Program-made: the position numbers and the translations under genes | Assembly: GCF_000186225.1 (NCBI RefSeq) | Contig: NC_014933.1 | Coordinates: 3,934,907 to 3,998,906, forward strand | Reading direction: 5' to 3' | Origin: Bacteroides helcogenes P 36-108 | Lineage (GTDB): Bacteria; Bacteroidota; Bacteroidia; Bacteroidales; Bacteroidaceae | Length of the DNA: 64,000 bases | Shown here: one piece after another, positions 17,365 to 26,434 of the stretch | Layout of the letters: each line of letters starts with the position of its first letter | Numbering within the stretch: position 1 is the first letter of the stretch | The notes under the pieces: generated by a model | The model's input: only the letters and a program-made list of their open reading frames with translations | Database searches by the model: none | Told to the model about the DNA's origin: nothing

Positions 17365-18555
17365 TTAATGAAGCTTCACCGTCCTGCGCACCGCCTCGGC
17401 AAGCTGCTCCATAGCCTGCCGCAGCACGCTCCGGGGCGAACCCACATTGAGGCGCATGAAACCCTCGCCGCCTTGACCGAACATCTCGCCGTCGTTCAGC
17501 GCAAGGCGAGCCTCTTCCACAAAGAGGTGCTGCAACTCGTCGTGCGACAAGTGCAGGCCGCGGCAGTCCAGCCACACCAAGAAGGAGGCCTGCGGACGCA
17601 GCGGCTTGATTTGCGGCAGGTGGCGGGCGCAGAAATCTATCACGAAATCCACGTTGCCCTCCACGTAGCGCAGCATTTGTTTACGCCACGCCTCGCCCTC
17701 GCTGAAGGCGGCAATGGTGGAGATGGGCGCAAAGAGCGGCGCTTCGTTCAGCTCGTTCGCCTCCAGCCAGCCGTAGAAACGCTCGCGGATGTCCCGGTTG
17801 GGCACAATGGCGTAGGAGCTGACGATGCCGGCGATGTTGAACGTCTTGGACGGCGCTCCGAAGGTGATGCTGCAAGCGGCGGCCTCCGGCGAGACGGAGG
17901 CAAACGGCAGGTGCTTGTGCCCAAACAGCGCCATGTCGCAATGTATCTCGTCGGAAATAACGAGGATGTGGCGGCGGTGGCAGAAGTCGGCAAGGCGCAC
18001 TAACGTCTCCTTGTCCCACACGATGCCCGCCGGGTTGTGCGGGTTGGAGAGGATGAGCAGACGGCACTTATCGTCCGCCACGGCTTCCAGGTTCTCAAAA
18101 TCCATGCTGTAAGAGCCGTCCGCGTGCTCGCGTAGCGGGTTGTACACCACCTCGCGCCCGTTGCCCTGCGGCGTCAGGCGGAACGGATGATAGACGGGCG
18201 GCTGGATAATCACCTTCTCGTCCGGCTTCACAAATACGTTGATGACCATGCCGATGCCCTTCACGATGCCCGGAATGTAGGTCAGCCACTCACGCTCCAC
18301 CTGCCAGCCGTGGTGCGAGGCTATCCAGTTGATGACCGTGGGCCAGTAGTTGGCAGAGTCCTTGGTGTAGCCGTACAGAGAATGTTCCAGCCTGCGGCGC
18401 AGGGCTTCGGTGATGAACGCCGGTGTCTCAAAGTCCATGTCCGCCACCCACAGAGGCAGCAGGTCGGCACGCCCGTAGCGTTCTTGCAGCACGTCTAACT
18501 TCAGAGCGCCCGTGCCCCGCCGGTCTATAATCTTGTCAAAATCGTATGTTTCCAT
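17365..18555 (-). CDS. MalY/PatB-type PLP aminotransferase (probable cystathionine beta-lyase)
   Basis: A 396-residue fold-type I PLP enzyme. The cofactor lysine is Lys237 in GAPSKTFNIAG, the phosphate-contacting SDEIHCDM lies at about 201-208, and the N-terminus VADMDFETP near 37-45 is the MalY/PatB mark. Family members cleave cystathionine or cysteine C-S bonds to homocysteine (or thiol), pyruvate and ammonia. The gene starts 5 bp after the stop of a Cys/Met-metabolism PLP enzyme, so the two form a sulfur amino-acid operon. G+C is unusually high for the window. Confidence 0.88.
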   Translation of the reverse strand: METYDFDKIIDRRGTGALKLDVLQERYGRADLLPLWVADMDFETPAFITEALRRRLEHSLYGYTKDSANYWPTVINWIASHHGWQVEREWLTYIPGIVKGIGMVINVFVKPDEKVIIQPPVYHPFRLTPQGNGREVVYNPLREHADGSYSMDFENLEAVADDKCRLLILSNPHNPAGIVWDKETLVRLADFCHRRHILVISDEIHCDMALFGHKHLPFASVSPEAAACSITFGAPSKTFNIAGIVSSYAIVPNRDIRERFYGWLEANELNEAPLFAPISTIAAFSEGEAWRKQMLRYVEGNVDFVIDFCARHLPQIKPLRPQASFLVWLDCRGLHLSHDELQHLFVEEARLALNDGEMFGQGGEGFMRLNVGSPRSVLRQAMEQLAEAVRRTVKLH

Positions 18556-18560
18556 TGCTG

Positions 18561-19736
18561 TTACTTTTTTAATGCTTGTTCTATATCTTCAAATAAATCG
18601 TCCACGTCTTCTAAACCGATAGAGAGACGAATTGTTGTGTCGAGCACATCCATGCTGCGCCGCTGCTCGTCCGTGAACGGGCCGAAAATGGTGCTGGCCG
18701 GGTGAATGGCAAGCGACTTGCTGTCAAAGAGGTTGGTGGCGCGGCGTATCAGCTTCAAGCCATTGATGAAGCGGAAGCAAGCGTCCTTATCCTCCAAGTC
18801 GATGGTAATCATCGCCCCCGCCGTAGGGCCGAACTGCTTCTGCGCCAAGGCATGAAACGGATTATCTTCCAGCCCCACACAGTTTACGCGCTTCACGGCA
18901 GCCAGTCCGCAGAGTTTCCGCGCCAGTTCAAGGGTGTTGGCGGACTGTATGCGATAGCGTGCATCGAGCGTTTCCAGTCCGATGGTCTGCATATAGGCCA
19001 CGTGCGGAGTCATGTAGGCGCCCAAGTTGAGCAGCATTTCCGTGCGCATCCGCTTGCCGAAGCCCGGGCACGTGCCGTAGTCCACCACCAGTCCGCCAAT
19101 GGACGTGGCCCCTCCCGACAGATACTTGGTGCTGGACACCACCTCCACGTCCACCCCGAAGTCGTGCGAGCAGAACTCGGTGAAGGGAATGGCGGTGGTG
19201 TCGGCTATCAGTGGGACATTCTTCTCGTGCGCCACCCGCACCAATGCCTGCAAGTCCGCCACCTCCATCTGCGGATTGGTGATAATCTCCAGATAGACGC
19301 AGCACGTGTTTCCGTCTATCCGGCGTGCCACGGCCTCCACATCGGTGAGGTCGCACAGCCGCGCTTCTATCCCGAAGCGGGACAGCGTGCCCGAAACCAG
19401 CGCGTAGGTATTGCCGAACATGTGGCGCGAGGTGACGATGTTCTTTCCCGCCGCCGCCACGCAGAGCAGCGTATTGCTGATGGCCGCCATGCCCGAACTC
19501 AGCGCTATGACATCCGCCGCCCCGGTCAACGCCTTCACCTTGTTCTCAAAGAAAGTCACCGTGGGGTTCATCACGCGCGAATAGTCGGGCATATTCGTCC
19601 TGCCGCAAAAAGCGTCCGCCATTTCATCGGCATCGTCAAACTCGTAGGCCGCCGTATGATAGACGGGCATACTGAGCGAATTGTAAGCGTCCCGGCTCTG
19701 AAACCGGGTATGAATGGCTTTTGTCTGTTTCTTCAT
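18561..19736 (-). CDS. Cys/Met metabolism PLP-dependent enzyme (trans-sulfuration family)
   Basis: A 391-residue enzyme of the cystathionine gamma-synthase / O-acetylhomoserine sulfhydrylase / methionine gamma-lyase family. The PLP lysine is Lys204 in SSTKYLSGG. The substrate/cofactor segment DYSRVMNPT (about 51-59) and SSGMAAIS (80-87) are conserved. I cannot separate lyase from sulfhydrylase by sequence alone. It is the first gene of a two-gene operon with the MalY-like enzyme, pointing to homocysteine/methionine or H2S metabolism. A good promoter box lies 46 nt upstream. Confidence 0.87.
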   Translation of the reverse strand: MKKQTKAIHTRFQSRDAYNSLSMPVYHTAAYEFDDADEMADAFCGRTNMPDYSRVMNPTVTFFENKVKALTGAADVIALSSGMAAISNTLLCVAAAGKNIVTSRHMFGNTYALVSGTLSRFGIEARLCDLTDVEAVARRIDGNTCCVYLEIITNPQMEVADLQALVRVAHEKNVPLIADTTAIPFTEFCSHDFGVDVEVVSSTKYLSGGATSIGGLVVDYGTCPGFGKRMRTEMLLNLGAYMTPHVAYMQTIGLETLDARYRIQSANTLELARKLCGLAAVKRVNCVGLEDNPFHALAQKQFGPTAGAMITIDLEDKDACFRFINGLKLIRRATNLFDSKSLAIHPASTIFGPFTDEQRRSMDVLDTTIRLSIGLEDVDDLFEDIEQALKK

Positions 19737-19782
19737 TCTCTATAAGTGTTTAGTGAAATGGCTCCGCCTCGCAAAGCCGCTG

Positions 19783-19790
19783 CAAAAGTA
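19783..19790 (-). promoter_or_regulatory. Promoter -7 box of the sulfur amino-acid operon
   Basis: TACTTTTG on the minus strand, 46 nt before the start of the trans-sulfuration enzyme gene, fits TAnnTTTG. Confidence 0.6.
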
Positions 19791-19869
19791 AGGATAAAAT
19801 AGCCGCCGCACAACAAGAGGAGCCTGTTAAAAGCATAGAAGCGACTTCATTTAGGATATATTTAAGAAA

Positions 19870-19942
19870 GCGCGGATTACGCGAATCCCACGGATTTAGT
19901 TTGCCTAATCCACGTTATTCCGCGTAATCCGCGCCTGAAAAG
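19870..19942. repeat. Interspersed inverted repeat (AGGCGCGGATTACGCG family), copy 2
   Basis: A perfect 14-bp stem GCGCGGATTACGCG (19870-19883) / CGCGTAATCCGCGC (19921-19934) has further imperfect pairing inside. Its flank GCCTGAAA completes the same TTTCAGGCGCGGATTACGCG core as the copy at 17291. The two copies bracket the MalY/trans-sulfuration operon. Confidence 0.75.
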
Positions 19943-20130
19943 AAGCATTCGGAAGAGGGGCTGTGCCCCCAAGCTATCCGAGAACTTAAATCTGCTATTG
20001 CCCTGCCGCAGATAACGCTGATGACACAGATAGGGAAAATAAGAAATCTGCGGCTGAAAGATTATCAGTCCGATAGCGGGCAAAGTGTTATCAAACAGTC
20101 AGGGGAGGCTGTGCCCCCCCCCTTGGATGA
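19943..20130. other. Intergenic stretch with short repeated G/C-rich words, no gene seen
   Basis: This is the rest of the 394-bp gap between the sulfur operon and ilvC. It holds GGGGCTGTGCCCCC near 19960, a similar GGAGGCTGTGCCCCCC near 20106 next to the ilvC stop, and CGCAGATAACGCTGATGACACAGAT with a partly complementary AATCTGCGG between them. The GGCTGTGCC element by the ilvC stop may be its terminator. No open frame of coding character is present. Confidence 0.5.
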
Positions 20131-21174
20131 TTAGTTGTTCTCCGGGCGGAGCTTGCGAACCGTAACAGCCGTCTGCCACATTTCGCTTTCGCGCATGGCT
20201 TTCAACTCTTCGTTCAGCTTCTCGCGATAGTCGGGCTTGGAGTTGCTGTCAATGGAAATCTGAGCCTCGTTGCCGCACTTCACGCTGGCATACAGCTTCT
20301 GTACCACCGGCTTGATAGCATCGTGGAACGGAGTCATCCAGTCCAAAGCACCACGTTGGGCCGTAGTAGAACAGTTGGCATACATCCAGTCCATACCATT
20401 CTTTGCAAACAATGGCATCAAAGATTGAGTCAGTTCTTCAACAGTTTCATTGAATGCCTCAGAAGGAGTATGACCGTTCTCACGCAGCACTTCGTACTGT
20501 GCGGACAGCAGACCTTGGATAGCACCCATCAATGAGCCACGCTCTCCGGTCAAGTCGGAAGTAGCCTCGCGCTGGAAGGTAGTCTCGAACAAGTAGCCCG
20601 AACCGATACCGATACCCAGTGCCAGAGTTCTGTCCATAGCCTTGCCCGTAGCATCCTGATAGATAGCGTAAGAAGAGTTCAAGCCACGGCCTTCGAGGAA
20701 CATGGTACGCAATGAAGTACCCGAACCTTTGGGAGCCACCATGATAACGTCGATGTCCTTGGGAGGAACGCAACCCGTGCGGTCGCTCCAAGTGATAGCG
20801 AAACCGTGAGAGAAGTACAGGGCTTTGCCCGGAGTCAGATAGAGTTTCATGGTAGGCCATACGGACATCACGGCTGCATCAGAAAGCAGACACATGATAA
20901 TGGAACCTTTCTGACAAGCTTCTTCGATGCCGAACAGTGTCTCGCCCGGAACCCAACCGTCGGCAACGGCTTTCTCATACGTCTTGCCCTGACGCTGACC
21001 TACGATTACGTTGAAACCGTTATCGCGCAGGTTGCAAGCCTGACCGGGACCTTGCACACCGTAACCGATTACGGCGATTGTCTCGTCTTTCAAGATTTCA
21101 CGTGCTTTTTCCAAGGGAAACTCCTCGCGGGTCATTACATTCTCGATAACACCGCCAAAATTCATTTGTGCCAT
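20131..21174 (-). CDS. ilvC: Ketol-acid reductoisomerase
   Basis: A 347-residue enzyme with the NAD(P)H-binding GYGVQGPGQA at 37-46 and the long C-terminal knotted domain (ETTFQREATSDLTGERG, then EELTQS). It converts acetolactate and acetohydroxybutyrate to the dihydroxy acids of valine and isoleucine synthesis. The cofactor-selecting loop after beta-2 reads VGQRQGKTYEKA (about 58-69), unlike the GLRKGSxS loop of common bacterial class I enzymes; the overall sequence is closer in feel to the eukaryotic Ilv5 type. Last gene of the ilv operon, 14 bp after the thioesterase gene. Confidence 0.94.
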   Translation of the reverse strand: MAQMNFGGVIENVMTREEFPLEKAREILKDETIAVIGYGVQGPGQACNLRDNGFNVIVGQRQGKTYEKAVADGWVPGETLFGIEEACQKGSIIMCLLSDAAVMSVWPTMKLYLTPGKALYFSHGFAITWSDRTGCVPPKDIDVIMVAPKGSGTSLRTMFLEGRGLNSSYAIYQDATGKAMDRTLALGIGIGSGYLFETTFQREATSDLTGERGSLMGAIQGLLSAQYEVLRENGHTPSEAFNETVEELTQSLMPLFAKNGMDWMYANCSTTAQRGALDWMTPFHDAIKPVVQKLYASVKCGNEAQISIDSNSKPDYREKLNEELKAMRESEMWQTAVTVRKLRPENN

Positions 21175-21188
21175 TTTTGTTTTAGTTT

Positions 21189-22025
21189 TTATTTGTGGCT
21201 TTCGCCAACGTTAATATTTAAGTTTCTTATTTCATTCGTTTTCAATCCTTCATCCGTCCGTTCCCACTGCTCCGTCGCTTGAACAAAGACCACCTTTGAA
21301 CGGCAGACCACCTCGGCATCGTTCTTCTTCACCTCTATGTTATAAACGCCCGCACCGGCATCTTCCTTGTAGAAGGACAGTTTGTCGCCGCAGTAACTCT
21401 CGGCCACGTAAGCCATCTCGAAACGGCGGATGCGGCTGGTCTTGTAAAGCGCAATCGGAAAGAGGTCGAGGATGTGCTCGATGTAGCGGATGCTGTTGAC
21501 ATGTCCGTTGATGTCGATGTCGCTGTACTTGGCTGTCAGCGACTCCTCCGCCTCCGTAGCTGCCACCTTGATGCGCGAGGGCTTCTCAATGGGGCAAGGT
21601 TCGCTGCACACATAGTCCACGATGCTGCCACCGTGCAGTGCTAACAGGTCGGCGGGCTTGCGGGTGTTGAGGTTAATCATCGCCCATACGGAACGGGCAT
21701 AGCCTATTTTCTTTCCGTCTTTGTTGAGAATGGCAAAGTTACGGTCGGTAAAGAGGCGGTACACATTCTCCACCCAAGTCTGGATAGAGAAATCTTCGTA
21801 TTGGTACGGCAGCTCATCCAACTCGATAGCCAGACGGGAGAGCACCCACGTATAGTTGTCCTCGTTCAAGGTGGCAATGCCGAAACCGCGCTCCGTGGCA
21901 TGGAAGCCCGCACAGTTCAGCAGGTGGTTGCCTAATACGCCTAATGTCAGTCTGCCGGTAAAGTCCACATGGAACGGCTCGGCCACAAACCGATATGTAC
22001 CTATCTTATTATCCACTTCACTCAT
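21189..22025 (-). CDS. Acyl-ACP thioesterase
   Basis: A 278-residue double-hotdog protein of the acyl-ACP thioesterase family (FatA/FatB-like). The first hotdog begins near residue 10 (YRFVAEPFHVDFTGR), and the second contains DIDINGHVNSIRYIEHILD, whose N-G-H-V-N segment is the family hallmark near the active site. It releases free fatty acids from acyl-ACP. Its start codon overlaps the ilvN stop by 4 nt (ATGA) and ilvC begins 14 bp later, so it is inside the branched-chain amino-acid operon. A link to branched-chain fatty acids made from Val/Leu/Ile keto acids is inference. Confidence 0.88.
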   Translation of the reverse strand: MSEVDNKIGTYRFVAEPFHVDFTGRLTLGVLGNHLLNCAGFHATERGFGIATLNEDNYTWVLSRLAIELDELPYQYEDFSIQTWVENVYRLFTDRNFAILNKDGKKIGYARSVWAMINLNTRKPADLLALHGGSIVDYVCSEPCPIEKPSRIKVAATEAEESLTAKYSDIDINGHVNSIRYIEHILDLFPIALYKTSRIRRFEMAYVAESYCGDKLSFYKEDAGAGVYNIEVKKNDAEVVCRSKVVFVQATEQWERTDEGLKTNEIRNLNINVGESHK

Positions 22026-22585
22026 TGTTCTTGTTGTTGTTTGCTTTGACTGTATTTCGCCTCCCGGTCCGCCAAGTATTCATTGACACGCTCAAAGCAA
22101 CTGGTGGTAATTGCCACCCGCCCCGAACGGACAAACTGAAGCACGCACTCCAATGCGCTCAGCTCTTCATAAAGGCTGCTGATTTCCTCGCTCAAGCCAT
22201 TCTTCTCCACGATTGAGAAGACGGCGTTCACCTCTACGATGCGCGCGTTGTATTTGCGGATTACCTTAGATACTTCCGGCTTTTCCTCCAGCGTGGGAGT
22301 GGTTATCTTGTAAAGCGCAATCTCGTGCTGGTAAATCTCATCGTCCGTGAAGTAGTGGGCTTGCAGCACATCTATCTTCTTGGAAATCTGCTTCGTCACC
22401 TTCTCAATGGTATCCTTGTCCGTCCATGCGGTAATGGTGTATTTGTGTACACCCTTGATGGAGGATGCGGATACGTTCAGGCTCTCGATATTGATTTGCC
22501 TGCGGGTAAACACAGCCGTCACTTGGTTCAGCAACCCGGCGAAGTTCTCGGAATGAACGATAATTGTATATAATGTCTTGTCCAT
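22022..22585 (-). CDS. ilvN: Acetolactate synthase small (regulatory) subunit
   Basis: A 187-residue protein from the ATG at 22585 (MDKTLYTIIVHSENFAGLL); an earlier in-frame ATG at 22603 overlaps the ilvB stop and would add six residues. The N-terminal ACT domain (about 3-75, with NQVTAVFTRRQINIESL) binds valine for feedback control of IlvB. The C-terminal part (about 85-165) is the second ALS small-subunit domain, followed by a Gln-rich tail. It sits 11 bp after ilvB and overlaps the thioesterase gene by 4 nt. Confidence 0.93.
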   Translation of the reverse strand: MDKTLYTIIVHSENFAGLLNQVTAVFTRRQINIESLNVSASSIKGVHKYTITAWTDKDTIEKVTKQISKKIDVLQAHYFTDDEIYQHEIALYKITTPTLEEKPEVSKVIRKYNARIVEVNAVFSIVEKNGLSEEISSLYEELSALECVLQFVRSGRVAITTSCFERVNEYLADREAKYSQSKQQQEQ

Positions 22586-22596
22586 AGTTTCTATAT

Positions 22597-24291
22597 TTAG
22601 CATTCCAGCAACATCTGATTGACCGAACCGCCCGGAGGTGTCATCGGCATTACGTTCCCTTCTTCCTCTACGCAGGCTTCGAGCAGGAATGCCCCGTCTG
22701 CCGCCAGCATGTCAGCGATGGCCTGCTTCAGTTCCTTGCGGGTGAAGACACGGCGTGCCGGAATGTCGTAGGCGGAAGCAATCTTCAAGTAGTCGGGGTT
22801 CATCATGGGCGTGAACGAATAGCGGTGATTGAAGAACATCGCCTGCCACTGACGGACGTTGCCCAGGAAATTGTTGTTCAGCAATATCATCTTCACCGGG
22901 GCTTTCTGCTCCATAACCGTGCCCAGCTCCTGAAGGTTCATCTGCAAACCGCCGTCGCCCATAAAGACGCAGACCGTGCGGTCGGGCCGTCCGAAAGTAG
23001 CACCGATAGCGGCGGGCAGTCCGAAGCCCATTGTTCCCAATCCGCCGGAGGTGACGATGCTGCGCTCCTTGCTATACTTGAAGTAGCGGGCAGACATCAT
23101 CTGGTTCTGACCTACGTCCGTCACCAGAATTGCTTCATGACGAGTGGCTTCGCTCACGGCACGCACCACTTCGCCCATGCTCAGCTTGTCTCCTACCGGG
23201 TGCAGTTCGGGGCGGATTACTTTCTCCTCCTCTATCTGCTCGTAGGGCAGGAAGCTGTCTATCCACTCCTTGTGGGTAGCAGGCTTCAGCAGTGAGGTCA
23301 CCGCTGCCAGCGTTTCCTTGCAATCGCCCAATACGGCAACCGTCGTCTTCACGTTCTTGTCTATCTCGGCGGGGTCTATATCGAAGTGGATAATCTTGGC
23401 TTGCTTGGCATAAGTCTCCAGCTTGCCGGTCACGCGGTCGTCAAAGCGCATACCTACGGCAATCAGCACGTCACACTTATTGGTATTGATGTTCGGACCC
23501 AAGTTGCCGTGCATACCCAGCATACCTTTATTTAAAGGATGCTCCGTGGGCAACGCCGACAATCCCAGCAAAGTGCAACCCGCAGGCATCCCGGCCTTCT
23601 CGATGAAAGCACGGAGTTCCGGTTGGGCGTTTCCTAACTCTACTCCCTGCCCTACCAATACCAGCGGACGTTCTGCCGCATTAATCAGTTCGGCGGCCTG
23701 CCGTATGGCTTCCGGCTCCATTTCGGGAGCAGGCAGGTAGCTGCGGACATAATCCACAAGGGTCGGAGTATAGGCGGTTTTGTCCACCTGGGCATTCTTG
23801 GCAAAGTCCAGCACCACCGGACCGGGACGGCCGCTCTTGGCGATATAGAAAGCGCGCGCCACCGCCCAAGCCACGTCTTCGGCACGACGGATTTGATAGC
23901 TCCACTTCGTAATAGGTTGCGTGATGCCCACCAAGTCCACTTCCTGAAAAGCATCCGTGCCCAAGAAAGCCGTTGCCGCCTGACCGGCGATGACCACAAC
24001 GGGCGTACTGTCTATCATGGCATCGGCAATACCCGTGATGGTATTGGTGGCTCCGGGTCCGCTGGTCACCAGGCACACACCCACCTTGCCCGATACACGT
24101 GCAAAGCCTTGTGCGGCATGGGCTGCGCCTTGTTCATGGCGAACCAGGATATGGTTCAGATTCTTCCGATGGTCGTATAAGGCATCAAATACCGGCATGA
24201 TGCTGCCACCCGGATAACCGAAGATGGTCTTCACTCCCTGATGTTCCAAGGAGCGCATCAATGCTTCTGCGCCTGTTATTAAGTTTTCCAT
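22597..24291 (-). CDS. ilvB: Acetolactate synthase large (catalytic) subunit
   Basis: A 564-residue thiamine-diphosphate enzyme. The catalytic glutamate is Glu53 in RHEQGAAHAA after GYPGGSIMP, and the C-terminal TPP/Mg-binding motif runs from MGDGGLQMN to NNNFLGNVRQW. It makes 2-acetolactate from pyruvate, or acetohydroxybutyrate with 2-oxobutyrate, the first common step to Val, Leu and Ile. It lies 247 bp after ilvD, the only sizeable gap in the operon; that gap is filled with inverted repeats. Confidence 0.95.
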   Translation of the reverse strand: MENLITGAEALMRSLEHQGVKTIFGYPGGSIMPVFDALYDHRKNLNHILVRHEQGAAHAAQGFARVSGKVGVCLVTSGPGATNTITGIADAMIDSTPVVVIAGQAATAFLGTDAFQEVDLVGITQPITKWSYQIRRAEDVAWAVARAFYIAKSGRPGPVVLDFAKNAQVDKTAYTPTLVDYVRSYLPAPEMEPEAIRQAAELINAAERPLVLVGQGVELGNAQPELRAFIEKAGMPAGCTLLGLSALPTEHPLNKGMLGMHGNLGPNINTNKCDVLIAVGMRFDDRVTGKLETYAKQAKIIHFDIDPAEIDKNVKTTVAVLGDCKETLAAVTSLLKPATHKEWIDSFLPYEQIEEEKVIRPELHPVGDKLSMGEVVRAVSEATRHEAILVTDVGQNQMMSARYFKYSKERSIVTSGGLGTMGFGLPAAIGATFGRPDRTVCVFMGDGGLQMNLQELGTVMEQKAPVKMILLNNNFLGNVRQWQAMFFNHRYSFTPMMNPDYLKIASAYDIPARRVFTRKELKQAIADMLAADGAFLLEACVEEEGNVMPMTPPGGSVNQMLLEC

Positions 24292-24320
24292 ATACTTTTG
24301 TTGTTTATTCTTTGTTGCTG

Positions 24321-24537
24321 GGAGTTATCTGCTTGAAGGAGTTAGAAGGAGTTATCCCTTTACAGGAGTTAGAAGGAGTTAAAGGGAGTTATCACTCCGC
24401 TTCGCTCCGTTCAAGGAGTTAGAAGCCGATAGTATTGAGTTATAACTTTCAACTTTCCATTTTCCAAGAGTATCGGCCTTTAACTCCCAAGCCCGCAAGC
24501 GGGCGATAACTCCTTCTAACTCCCTTTAACTCCTTCT
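24321..24537. repeat. Repeat cluster built on AAGGAGTTA units inside the ilv operon
   Basis: Between ilvD and ilvB the unit GGAGTTA(G/A)AAGG recurs about six times in both orientations. The longest pair is a perfect 21-bp inverted repeat, 24371-24391 against 24517-24537, 125 nt apart. Inner pairs are GCCGATA (24425) / TATCGGC (24471) and a GCCCGC-AA-GCGGGC hairpin (24490-24503). The transcript here can fold into a large branched stem. It resembles a miniature interspersed repeat; no coding frame is present. Confidence 0.75.
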
Positions 24538-24538
24538 C

Positions 24539-26338
24539 TCATATCAGTCTCACCGCTCCTTTATCCGCCGAACTTACCATGCTGGCATACGCCTTCAGCG
24601 CCTTCGACACTTCACGGTCGCGGGTGACGGGCATCTGGGGACGCGCCGCCAACTCCTCATCCGTCAGTTTCACGTTGATGGAACGGTTCGGTATGTCTAT
24701 TTCGATGATGTCACCGTCTTGAATCTTACCGATATTACCACCCGCAGCGGCTTCGGGAGAGATATGTCCGATGCTCAGCCCGGAAGTACCGCCGCTGAAA
24801 CGTCCGTCGGTAATCAGCGCACATTCCTTGCCCAAGTGGCGGGACTTTATATAAGAGGTGGGATACAGCATTTCCTGCATACCGGGACCGCCCTTAGGGC
24901 CTTCGTGCGTGATGACTACCACGTCGCCGCTGACAACCTTTCCTTCCAGAATACCGTCGCAAGCAGCATCCTGCGAGTCGAAAACCTTGGCGGGACCGGT
25001 AAACTTCCAGATGCTTTCGTCCACTCCGGCGGTCTTTACCACGCAGCCGTCTTGGGCGATGTTTCCTTTCAGCACGGCCAGACCACCGTCCTTGCTATAA
25101 GCATGTTGCAAATCGCGGATGCAGCCATCGGCGCGGTCAATGTCCAAATCCCGGTAACAAACCGCCTGCGAGCCAAGTTGCAGATTAAACTTGCCGCCCG
25201 CCGCACTTGAATATTTCTTGATAGCCTCCTCACAAACGTGCGGGCTGGTGATGCAGTATTTGTCAATCTCTTCGGCTAACGTCATGCCATCCACACGCTT
25301 CACGAAAGTGTTTACCAAACCGCCTTTGGCCAGTTCGTTCATAATTGAAACAATACCTCCGGCGCGGTTCACGTCTTGCACATGATACTTCTGCGTGTTA
25401 GGGGCCACCTTGCAAAGACAAGGCGTCTTGCGGGAAAGTATGTCGATGTCGTCCATCTTGAAGTCCGCCCCGGCTTCGTGGGCCACAGCCAGCAGGTGGA
25501 GCACCGTATTGGTGGAACCGCCCATAGCGATGTCCAGCGTCATGGCGTTGAGGAAAGCATCACGCGTGGCGATGCTGCGCGGAAGCACGCTTTCGTCTCC
25601 TTCCTCATAATACTTATAAGCGTTTTCAACAATCAGCTTGGCGGCATCCTCAAACAGCTTCTTACGATTCTCGTGGGTAGCTACAATCGTACCGTTACCC
25701 GGAAGCGCCAATCCGATAGCCTCGTTCAGACAGTTCATGGAGTTGGCGGTGAACATGCCCGAACAACATCCGCACGTAGGGCAGGCATGTTGCTCTATCT
25801 GAGCCACGTCCTCATCGCTCACGCTCTGGTCGGCAGATTTAATCATGGCATCAATCAGGTCGAGGTGCTGCCCCTTCCAGTCGCCGGCTTCCATCGGACC
25901 GCCGGAAACGAATACGGCAGGGATATTCAGCCTCATCGCAGCCATCAGCATACCCGGAGTGATTTTGTCGCAATTGCTGATGCAAACCATCGCATCCGCC
26001 TTGTGCGCATTCACCATATATTCCACGCTGTCGGCAATGATGTCGCGTGAAGGCAAGGAGTAAAGCATACCGTCGTGCCCCATCGCGATGCCGTCGTCAA
26101 TGGCAATGGTGTTGAATTCCGCCGCAAAGCAACCCAACTTCTCAATCTCCCGCTTTACAAACTGACCTATCTCGTGCAGATGCACATGACCGGGAACGAA
26201 CTGTGTAAAAGAGTTCACTATCGCAATGATGGGCTTACCCATTTGTTCTTTCTTCATGCCATTGGCCACCCACAGAGCACGTGCTCCTGCCATACGGCGG
26301 CCTTGGGTGCTGAACGAACTACGTAACTGATGTTTCAT
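24539..26338 (-). CDS. ilvD: Dihydroxy-acid dehydratase
   Basis: A 599-residue IlvD. Iron-sulfur ligands are Cys123 in [10 protein letters not shown] and Cys192 (or a neighbour) in [11 protein letters not shown] at 186-196, with the GGSTNT motif near 275. It dehydrates dihydroxy acids to 2-oxoisovalerate and 2-oxo-3-methylvalerate, in step with IlvC. It is the first gene of the operon and follows an attenuator-like leader; control of transcription into the whole ilvD-ilvB-ilvN-thioesterase-ilvC unit therefore probably occurs here. Confidence 0.95.
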   Translation of the reverse strand: MKHQLRSSFSTQGRRMAGARALWVANGMKKEQMGKPIIAIVNSFTQFVPGHVHLHEIGQFVKREIEKLGCFAAEFNTIAIDDGIAMGHDGMLYSLPSRDIIADSVEYMVNAHKADAMVCISNCDKITPGMLMAAMRLNIPAVFVSGGPMEAGDWKGQHLDLIDAMIKSADQSVSDEDVAQIEQHACPTCGCCSGMFTANSMNCLNEAIGLALPGNGTIVATHENRKKLFEDAAKLIVENAYKYYEEGDESVLPRSIATRDAFLNAMTLDIAMGGSTNTVLHLLAVAHEAGADFKMDDIDILSRKTPCLCKVAPNTQKYHVQDVNRAGGIVSIMNELAKGGLVNTFVKRVDGMTLAEEIDKYCITSPHVCEEAIKKYSSAAGGKFNLQLGSQAVCYRDLDIDRADGCIRDLQHAYSKDGGLAVLKGNIAQDGCVVKTAGVDESIWKFTGPAKVFDSQDAACDGILEGKVVSGDVVVITHEGPKGGPGMQEMLYPTSYIKSRHLGKECALITDGRFSGGTSGLSIGHISPEAAAGGNIGKIQDGDIIEIDIPNRSINVKLTDEELAARPQMPVTRDREVSKALKAYASMVSSADKGAVRLI

Positions 26339-26358
26339 CTTTCAAATCTCCTTTTATG

Positions 26359-26392
26359 AAAAAAGCCTCTCCCACTACTGTGAGAAAGGCTT
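26359..26392 (-). terminator. Attenuator terminator in the ilvD leader
   Basis: On the minus-strand RNA, AAGCCUUUCUCAC pairs with GUGGGAGAGGCUU (13 bp, all Watson-Crick or G-U) around an AGUA loop, then UUUUUU, ending 20 nt before the ilvD start. The G-U pairs show the hairpin works on this strand. Its left arm CCTTTCTCAC is also perfectly complementary to GTGAGAAAGG (26429-26438) overlapping the end of the leader peptide frame, which gives a 10-bp antiterminator alternative. Confidence 0.85.
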
Positions 26393-26434
26393 AATAAATT
26401 ATTTTCTAACGTACGAATACATACATAACCTTTC

